A stretch of 64,000 nt of DNA from Gyromitra esculenta (taxonomy: Eukaryota; Ascomycota; Pezizomycetes; Pezizales; Discinaceae). The stretch covers positions 186,001 to 250,000 of the forward strand of contig JBCAML010000018.1 of the NCBI GenBank assembly GCA_038503075.1, read 5' to 3'. Shown here in pieces: positions 56,488 through 64,000 of this stretch; position 1 is the first letter of the stretch; every line of letters starts with the position of its first letter. Made by a program: the position numbers and the translations under genes. Below the pieces are notes generated by a model. That model had not been told where the DNA came from, ran no database searches, and was given only the letters and a program-made list of their open reading frames with translations.

Positions 56488-57810
56488 GTAAGTGGGAATA
56501 CACCGTAGGGAGGGCTTAATGTTAAGCGCAGACTGATACTTGAGTCTGCCTATTTTTAGGCTGGTTGAGATATTTACACAGATGGATATATTTGGGTTAT
56601 CCCGACGATAGGGGGGGGGTGTGAGTAGAGCGAAAGGGAGCGCGGCGATGAGATTCAGTTTACCCAGTCTTTCTATTTGTATTAAATGAATAATATACAT
56701 TTATCCTTCTAATTCTATTGGGATGAGAGGCATACGGGGAAGTGTGTCACGTGCAGGGGCGTTCTCGGTGATAAAATAAATGGGTATGAGAGATCCGGCG
56801 ACGCTTGCCAGTTGATGAGTAGGGACATAAAACCATGTTCCGTAGATCCAAACGTGCGGTGGTCGCGGCCTCCTCCGGGCCCTAAGATGCTGAGAAATTT
56901 TATGTATGTACTTGATTACTATGCTGCCATTCTGTAAGGTTTGGGTATTAAATCCCCTTGAATATCGTCATGGTTGGTCACTCGGCCGGATTTTCAAAAT
57001 CCTCGTTTGAGTTGGGGGCCGCGGAGCGCAGGGGTGCAAATAGACAAACAAGTCCTGACGTAGTACACCATGTTTACTTCATGCCTTAACTCTTGGCACT
57101 CGACATCCGGGTTAAAGTGCTACCGCAGAGCGAGATTCATGAAATAGCGTTCGGTCGCCCTCTGGTGGCGTGTAGTTGTGTTTCCCACACTGCTTTTCTA
57201 ACTATCACCATATAGCAGACAACCTTATGCCGAATCTTGATTGAGACACACTATGCTGAATTAATCACAGAATCAGAAAGTGGCATAAAGGGTTGTGATA
57301 GCTTGTGTATATATTTGCGGCAGCTGTGGCGATAAATCGAGTGAATCAGGTTCTCAACCGGGACATATTGTATGTGTTTCGTGTCACAAACCCGCAGTGT
57401 ACTGGAAAGCGCGAATCTTGGCCCTCCGCGACTCCTGCACACAGCTTTCTCGTGACGTTTCTTGCACTTTCTTCTTTAGACAAAATATACTACCGAATTC
57501 AACTCCCTGTTCTCGTACACAGTTTTGTCAAAGTAGGACTCACATGTGTATCATGTGATCGGTTGTACAATACTCCGGCGCGGGTAGTTTGTTGTACCGA
57601 CTCGGATAGATTGTTATCCCGAGTCGGATAGAATAGTATGCGGGGGACCATGTACTGAGGCAACAGTACTGGTATTGTCTTTCTTTAAGCACGGGTTGTG
57701 GGAGTAGTTCAGTTCATCATCAATATCATTCAGTATCTCCCTCATACCAGCTATCCTGTTTACCCGCTGTCCTGTGCCTATATTTTATTAAGTTTTAACA
57801 TTACCCAATA
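56488..57810. other. intergenic, possible zinc-ribbon scrap
   Basis: A + strand frame at 57295-57558 without an ATG contains YICGSCG and CVSCHKPAVYWKAR, spaced like the short zinc ribbon of RNA polymerase subunit Rpb12. No start, intron or downstream match supports a gene. Confidence 0.3.
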
Positions 57811-57813
57811 ATC

Positions 57814-57872
57814 ATATCACCTGGCTAGTACCGCAGTGGGTAACCATGTGAGAGTCCCAGGTACTGAATTCA
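57814..57872 (+). pseudogene. 5S rRNA fragment (3' half)
   Basis: Matches the last about 60 nt of the full 5S genes with about eight changes, nearly all transitions (for example GGGTGACC to GGGTAACC). The 5' half is absent. Confidence 0.75.
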
Positions 57873-58087
57873 TAATCCATTTTTGCTGCCAATCATTTCT
57901 TGAGTACCTCACTCCCACAAGCAAGAGGGTTGTCTCTCATAATCTCAGTTCTATCATAACCTCCTAAAACTAGTGTTTTTATTTACGCAATATCTTTAAG
58001 ATATATACCACTACACCTAACCAACAATCCTCTAATTCTTGGGACAAGCAGATCAACTCCGGGGAGCGGATCTCCTTAGTTAAACCT

Positions 58088-60049
58088 TCATCTTCGGGTA
58101 CAGCGAATCCTGGTTTGCGGATGGGTAATCCAGCAATCCGGATCGACCTTAATGGTTTTTTCTGAATCCACTAGGCTCAGACGATAATTTTCGACCAAGT
58201 AAGCAACACATACTCGCAACATCTTATCCGCCAAATATTTACCCATACACTGCCGTGGACCGAAGCCAAAACGCCACATCCGATACCGAATCTAACGTGT
58301 AGTCAGAGATTTGAGCGGTGAGAAACAGTCAAAAGGCTATGGATACGCATACCTCAGATGCCTTTAAGTTTAAGAACCGAGAAGGACGATATGTTGTGTT
58401 ATCAGGGCCCCAGAATTCGTTCCGGATATTTAAAACGTATGAATCGATAATTATATTCGTCTATGGTATTGATTGGATGTCAGTACAAGGCTTTATTGTC
58501 TCTTTTAATCTCCCCTAATAGCCTAGGAGGAAAGGGGAATATACGTTCTTTGGGATAACGTAGTCACCGACTTGTTTGTCGGTTGGTGCACTCTGCGGAA
58601 TTGAGAAGGCTAGGGTATGTTTTGATCAATAACTCCCTAGATATACTGACAAGAGGGATTTATACTCACCAGCCACAGGCCTTATACGCGATGATTCATT
58701 GATGCATGCCGCAAGGAAGGTATCTGAACGTAGAATATATTCATCCAGCCCATTGGCCCCAAGGATCTTTCTATTTTCCTGGATCTCTTCGAAAAGCCGT
58801 TGTTGTTCGTTGGCGTGGCTGGCTAGATGCACCACATTCCATGAAATTGCACCCGTTGTCACATCGAGGTTTGCAAAAAGCTGCTCGTCAAGTGTTTGGA
58901 GAAGCTTAAACTCCCCTCGAGCGTTAGAGACTTCTCCCAATTGCAAGTATTCCAGTTTGGCATTTTGCTAACGTACTTGCTTCTTTCCAAGGATCCCCGC
59001 TTCGGATGCCTCCCACATTCCGGTTATCGGAGCATCACCTTTAGATGCTTTTGCTTTTGCATACGCCTCGGTATTGAATTTTAACCAAGCCTCTTGGAAC
59101 GTCTCCAGCAGTTTGTTTGCCTTCGTCGGGAGGTACTTTGACCAAGAAAAACGCGCTATCCCACCAGCAATAACGTGGACGAAAAGCCGTTCTCGCACAG
59201 GTGCTAATTCTCTGAGTTGCAAGACCTGCTCCTCAGAAAGCTCCCCGTAGACAAGTCGTGCAGTAACGAGGAATGGATACATTTTCATATCCACAGCCGG
59301 GTCAAGAAGGCCTTTAGAAAACCTCGCCGTGCGTTCTAGATCTCGGAAGTAGTTTTTGGTCTGCTCAATTATACTCGGTAGGTACCCAACTGACACTTTG
59401 TGCGAGAATGGAGGTTCCATATAAGAGCGGGTCGTGCGCCATTCATCCCCACTAAGCAAACCAACGCATCTCCCGAGGACCTCACTCATTAGGTAGCCTG
59501 AATCATTGTTTATCGCTTTGCAATGTAGGTCCGAGTCTCGGAATATCTCCTGTACGTGTTCGGGACGCGTAACTACACTATATTATCAGGTTACGGGAGT
59601 CACCCGTGTCAGTACTGTACCTCACCTCCTCCAGCTCTAGATATTCTATTGTAGAGGGAACTTACACTTCCGGAGTCATTCCGGCCCAAATTCTATATAT
59701 ATCGCCGTAGAGGTTCTGCCACTTGACGCTATTCTGCGGACCGTTTAGGAATTTTGCTGCATCGCCACTTCCATTCGGCCATGCGTAGGGCACTGTCGGG
59801 AGTGACTTGCGACTTGCGGTTTTATATTTGCTTGCAGGGTATTTAAGGCAGAGAAACAGCTGAGATATATATCAGATCGTCGTCTCAGAATTGGTTTGGC
59901 AAAAGTTAAAAGCGGCTTACACGTAAAAGCCAGGACAGAGCTTTGTTGGAGAGCGTGATAAAAATCTGCCGGAAGTAATAGCAGATACCGGTCACTACAA
60001 CCAAGGACCCCAGCAGAGGCGTGGAGGGAAGGAACCCAGTGACAATCAT
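58088..60049 (-). CDS. cytochrome P450 monooxygenase (513 aa, 7 exons)
   Basis: Exons 60049-59921, 59859-59666, 59577-58977, 58910-58670, 58609-58545, 58460-58353 and 58291-58088. All junctions are GT-AG and in phase, giving 513 aa, the normal P450 length. The N-terminus has a single membrane anchor (LLGSLVVVTGICYYF), so it should sit in the ER. The I-helix region reads LFANLDVTTGAISWNV, the K-helix ExxR is ESSR, the meander is FWGPDNTTYRPSRF, and the heme motif FGFGPRQCMG has its Cys. The I-helix form resembles P450s of ETP-type clusters such as GliC/GliF, but the substrate cannot be read from sequence. It is transcribed toward the window interior, same strand as the reductase-like gene 520 bp upstream. 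A perfect TCGGTGACCGA palindrome lies 137 bp before the ATG. Confidence 0.94.
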
Positions 60050-60185
60050 TGTGAGGTGGATAGGTTTTTCCGGGTATGAAACTGCCTTGAGCGAGTGCGA
60101 TAGTTTGTTGGGAGTGTGCGTTGCTGCATCTCAAAAGAAGTTATCTCCATCACTCTGGGAGTTCCACAGGATGATTGGATGATGA

Positions 60186-60196
60186 ATCGGTGACCG
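60186..60196. promoter_or_regulatory. TCGG-N3-CCGA palindrome upstream of P450
   Basis: TCGGTGACCGA is a perfect match to the palindrome reported in promoters of gliotoxin/sirodesmin-type clusters and linked to their Zn(II)2Cys6 regulators. Function here is inferred from position and match. Confidence 0.6.
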
Positions 60197-60568
60197 AGAC
60201 CTGCAGTTGATGATGTACCTAATCCGGTAAACTCTACGACTAGACCCCTGTCTTGACAGGATTGAAGCCCTTGCCTATCGAGTGATTGCTCATGATTATC
60301 TCGAGAAAAAGCAAACTCTTTAGGTGTGATGAAGTTCTCGCTGAACCGTGCATATATGTCTTCAAGTAAACTGTGTAGAGGAACTTTATACCCAAAAGAG
60401 AGAGATTTCGTATTTAAAAATCCCAAGTAACGGGACATCAGGCATATCCCCAGAATCAATTGCGAGCAATACTTAGGAGCACATTCGAAATATCATTTTA
60501 TGAATACAAGCAATGGAGGCGATCAAACAAGGCTGTCATCCGGATACCCTCAGCCTGTCTTTTCAAGT

Positions 60569-61566
60569 TCAAATTTCTTTCTGTATCTGCATAGATATAC
60601 CCGCAACAGCTGTAACGCCCGCAGCTAGAGCACCTGCAATCATTTTCATCCCTGTCGAACAATCACCCGCCGCAAACACGCCGTGAACATTGGTCTCCGG
60701 AAGCGGATTTCCGACCTTCAGGTCGCCAGCCGGCGTCAGCTCTAGTCCAAGTTGTTCCGCAAACGGAGCACCCGACTCCGTCTTTGGCTTATGGACGAGG
60801 AAGTCCACAGTTTCCCTCTCATCGTTGTCGAATACGATCGTAACCTCGGTGGTATCGCCAGGGGTTTTAATGAGCCGCTTGATGGGGCGGGGATCAGCTT
60901 GGACTTTTTTGGTGGTCAGAAACGCGTTTAGTTCCGAGGCCAGCAACTCGGAACCGTTGGTGTATGCTGTGACCTTTTGCGAGAATGGGCGGGCCTGCAG
61001 CATGAGATGAGAGGCGAAAGGGAGATTCCCAACATCGTCAATAGCGAGAATGCCTACGGAACGGGCCCCCCGGTTTTCAAAGCCGTGGCACAAGAGACAG
61101 TGGAAGCTGTGGGTGCCAGATTAGATCTTCATTCCTAAATGGCAGCAGGAGAAACTCACATCCCCTTAACCCAGCACTCATCATACCCCGGAATATCTGG
61201 GAAAATATCCCTGGACCCCGTAGCAAGCACAACTTTCCTCCCTGTCCACTCTTCCTGCGTTGCATCTGTGGCCGTAAACATTCCGTTTTCCAACTTGACA
61301 ATCTTGTCAATTGCGCGGTCTTCGATGCGCGCGTAGTCTTTGTACCTCTCTTGCAGCTCCTTTCTAGCAGCGTCTCGGAATTGCACAGGATCATGATGAT
61401 CCCATGTAGGAATCATGTGCATGTGCTTGGATTTTTCGTTTCTGTAGACTCCCGAATCGAACATTACGACTGTGTGGAGGGCACGAGAGAGAGCTAGAGT
61501 CGCTGAGAGGCCGGCTGGGCCCCCGCCGATTACCAATACGTCGAAGACGGATTTCGAGATACTCAT
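60569..61566 (-). CDS. GliT-like thioredoxin-reductase-fold dithiol oxidoreductase (314 aa)
   Basis: Exons 61566-61160 and 61106-60569. The 53-bp intron (GTGAGT...CCCACAG) is in phase. The N-terminal FAD-binding motif is VIGGGPAGLSATLALSR (residues about 10-26), and the C-terminal flavin motif is VHGVFAAGDCSTGMKM. The redox-active CxxC is CLLC within IFHCLLCHGFENRG, created right after the splice junction. Length and layout fit the GliT/HlmI family, flavoenzymes that interconvert dithiol and disulfide forms of sulfur metabolites and often protect the producer. I chose the ATG at 61566 because MSISKSVFDVLVIGGG gives the usual short lead. It is divergent from the O-methyltransferase, sharing a 387-bp promoter. 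Confidence 0.9.
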
Positions 61567-61953
61567 GGTTCCTTTTTTTGAGATGTGGGCTGAACTGGTT
61601 TGGTGTAAGTAGGCTGTTGCATACAACTCGGTGAAGGGGGGGGCAATTGACTATACCTCTGGAGGCTAGATAATAGAGGAAAATACCAAGTAGAATTATT
61701 AAAAACCCAGGAAGACAATCCGTGGCTAGGTTTGAGGAATCCTACCTGTTTATAAAAGTGGGTAGTGGCCGACGTGCAAACAGCCACATAACGAAAAAAA
61801 ACGAAAAAAAGCAAACAAGGTTGCGCTCGGTAACCGTCTCGGCCAATGGCTGTTATGACCATATTTCATTTAATATATATCACAGCAACAAACTTCAATG
61901 ATCTTCCTACCTCAAAACAGCAAACCATCTAACCCTCATTGATTACGTCCCAA
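61567..61953. promoter_or_regulatory. shared divergent promoter
   Basis: 387 bp between the start codons of the oxidoreductase and the O-methyltransferase. It contains TCGGTAACCGT (61827-61837, one mismatch from TCGG-N3-CCGA, with an intact CGG-N3-CCG core) and a CCAAT motif at about 61843. Confidence 0.6.
61827..61837. promoter_or_regulatory. near-perfect TCGG-N3-CCGA site
   Basis: TCGGTAACCGT, 117-127 bp upstream of the O-methyltransferase start. Same spacing and core as the site upstream of the P450. Confidence 0.5.
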
Positions 61954-63244
61954 ATGGAGTCGGTATTGAGCTCACTTATTGGAAACCTTGAGTCCGCGCT
62001 TGGGGTTCTGCAGACAGACGGGCCTGCGAAATCAGAACTTCACGATCTACTCCACCACCCCTCCGGACTGCCGGACAAGAACCTCGCAGCTTTAGCCTCT
62101 GAGGCAGAGAACCTGCTCGACAGTCTACAAAGGCTTCTGCAGCCTCCTGTAGAACTTCTTGCGGATAACCTCCTAGGTATGTTGAAAAATCCCCTTAAAT
62201 CTCTATAAAATCAAAATTTTAATCAGAGGGATGGTTCTAGGGTACCTAGATACAAAATGTCTCTGTGCAGCCGTATCCCTCCGGATCCCCGACATTCTCT
62301 CAGAGTGTCCAAAAACAATCCACGAACTCGCCTCCGCAACCAACTCAAAGCCCGATCGTCTCCAACAGATAATGCGACTGTTATACAATAAAGAGATCTT
62401 CTCATTCGACGCATCAACCAATCTCTACCACAACAGCCCAACCTCCGAACTCTTGCGTACAGACCATTGGGCCCAGTGGCATCGGTGGGTCGATTTATAC
62501 GGCAACGAATTCTACGATATGGCCCGCGGGATCCCGCCAGCTGTGAAACAAGACGAGACCAGAACGGCCGCGCAGATTAACTTCGGGACAGATAAAGGCA
62601 CCATGGAATACGCTAGTGAGAACGGATGGCTGCCGAAGCTGATAGACACGATCGGAGCTGCAGCAGTAGCGCAGGCGCCAGGGATGATTGAAGACTACCC
62701 TTGGAGCGAGGTTGCGCATTCGACGATTCTAGATGTTGGCGGAGGGTCGGGCGATTTTATCGCGTCCTTGCTGAGGCGGATTCCAAGTATGAAGGGCGCG
62801 ATACTAGATACGGAAAAGGTGATTAGTTATATCACGCCAGCTTTCCGGGGTCCTGAGGGCAGATTCGCGGACGTGGGAGAGCGGGTGGTGGAGTTGATCG
62901 CAGGGGACTTCCTGAAGAGGATACCGCCGTTCGAGGTCTATACGATGAAGTGGTGTCTTCACAATTGGACTGATGAGGAAGTTACCGTTATCCTGAAGAA
63001 TGCGAGGGAGGCTATTATAGAGGGTCCTAATAGCCGGTTTATCATTATCGAAGCTGTCTTGACTGAAGGACATAAAGGACGGCTAGCAAGACTAGGCGAT
63101 ATCACGATGATGCTTGCTGTCAACGGTCAAGAACGCACATATGACGAATGGAAGAATCTGGCGGAGTGTAGTGGTTGGAGATTGGAGATAGTGCGGTCAC
63201 TGAGGAACGCATGGCCATCTGCCATCGAGCTGAGAGCTGCATAG
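61954..63244 (+). CDS. COMT-type O-methyltransferase (412 aa)
   Basis: Exons 61954-62176 and 62229-63244, with a 52-bp intron ending TCAGAG and phase kept. The N-terminal part is helical and matches the dimerisation/winged-helix region of plant-type and fungal COMT-like enzymes. The SAM-binding motif is LDVGGGSGDF (about residue 240). The later motifs DFLKRIPPFEVY and KWCLHNWTDEE include the His expected as catalytic base. The C-terminus (RLARLGDITMMLAVNGQERT) is the family's substrate-binding region. It should methylate a hydroxyl of a small molecule. The ATG at 61954 is the first credible start. Shares a promoter with the GliT-like gene. Confidence 0.93.
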
Positions 63245-64000
63245 AAGCCTGATTTGGGAGGAACAAAGCAGATCGCTCAGACAAAGAAGCTAGAAATGGA
63301 AGGAAAGGGGTGGATTATGCGATGGCTGGCTGGATGAAAAATTGTCACAGCGAGTGATCAATTACTAAGTAGTATAGAGGAATTTCAATCTCCTCTTTTT
63401 CCATCAAGATCTCCCGATAGGGAATTTTTTTTTTTTAGCAGGCACTGGATCATAATATACAGGCGCTATAAGTTGTTGTTAACTTCGATATCCAGACCAT
63501 TCATACAATCCAGACTACGTACCATTCTATGAGAAATACCTTTTGATAATAAAACGAGGAACTAGATGAACTACTTTAGAAGGTTGCTAAAATTCACGCA
63601 CACGGCTGAGGTATCAAGAGCTTTTCAAGTTTTAGGCAGCGTTTGTACCCTCGACGAGACATCGGGGCTGATAAGAATGCCCTGAATATATATCGAGGAC
63701 AGAGGGGTTTCTGTAAAACTTTGATTTCGCTACTCTTGAGCTTATAGCACAGCACAAATTAATGATCAGGAGCAACCTAGCAAACAAGCTCTTCTAAGCT
63801 CTTGTGACCTATATAGATAACAGGTTAGTGGGATAGTTTAAAAAACAGAAGGTATTCTAGATACGGTATATATCACTAAGCAGGCCAGTTAAAGTACAGT
63901 GTTTTTATATACCCCACCTTCTAGTACTCTAGATGGACGATGAGGACTCGATAGCCATGCTGGACGCTTGAGGCCCCGACCTCTCGCGCCAATAAGCCAG
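63245..64000. other. downstream intergenic region
   Basis: No gene supported up to the window edge. The open frames are short. A T9 run lies at about 63427. Confidence 0.5.

Noticed and set aside
60046..60459. Minus-strand frame of about 130 codons between the P450 and the oxidoreductase
   Set aside because: No motif, it overlaps the P450 start and promoter, and the P450 model is complete without it.
1..64000. CRISPR arrays, bacterial operons or prophage
   Set aside because: No regularly spaced repeats and no bacterial gene structure. Introns and retroelements show a fungal nuclear genome.

Overview
This window is from a filamentous ascomycete (Pezizomycotina-type) genome. The protein genes have short GT-AG introns (about 50-270 bp) with CTAAC-like branch sites. 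There are dispersed single 5S rRNA genes, tRNA-Asp genes with a short intron after position 37, a STAND/NLR gene with ankyrin repeats, Ty3/gypsy and LINE retrotransposons of fungal type, and a secondary-metabolism-like gene group. I ran no database search. Families are named from motifs and general knowledge, and the class of ascomycete is not resolved.

Layout. 1-4.0 kb is gene-poor. 4.4-8.9 kb (minus) is an NLR gene (N-terminal DUF7708-type domain, NACHT, ankyrin repeats) whose 3' end runs into a MITE. 8.9-19.1 kb is a transposon nest: an old ORF1-only LINE flanked by a 16-bp target duplication was invaded by a decayed Ty3/gypsy element and by solo LTRs of the same family. 19-31 kb is mostly non-coding, with one 5S gene, two tRNA-Asp genes, a TA-flanked MITE, a 1.6-kb TIR element, two more solo LTRs and one acidic hypothetical protein. 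31.4-32.0 kb holds a coiled-coil membrane-anchored protein gene. 34.5-41.4 kb (minus) is a full-length, apparently intact LINE with a perfect 12-bp target duplication. 42-57 kb carries a second 5S gene, a small Myb/SANT gene, an ORF broken by one TGA, a 1.4-kb non-autonomous TIR element, MITE copies and two hypothetical genes. 58.1-63.2 kb is the start of a likely biosynthetic cluster: a 7-exon cytochrome P450, a GliT-like dithiol oxidoreductase with a CxxC motif, and a COMT-type O-methyltransferase.

How the genes fit together. The P450, thioredoxin-reductase-like enzyme and O-methyltransferase together resemble the tailoring set of epipolythiodioxopiperazine (gliotoxin/sirodesmin-type) clusters. 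Both intergenic regions carry the palindrome reported for such clusters (TCGG-N3-CCGA): one perfect copy 137 bp upstream of the P450 and one near-perfect copy in the divergent promoter. No core synthetase lies in the window, so the cluster either continues past the right edge or is a remnant. The rest of the window is shaped by transposition, mostly several generations of nested and solo elements, and by one young-looking LINE.
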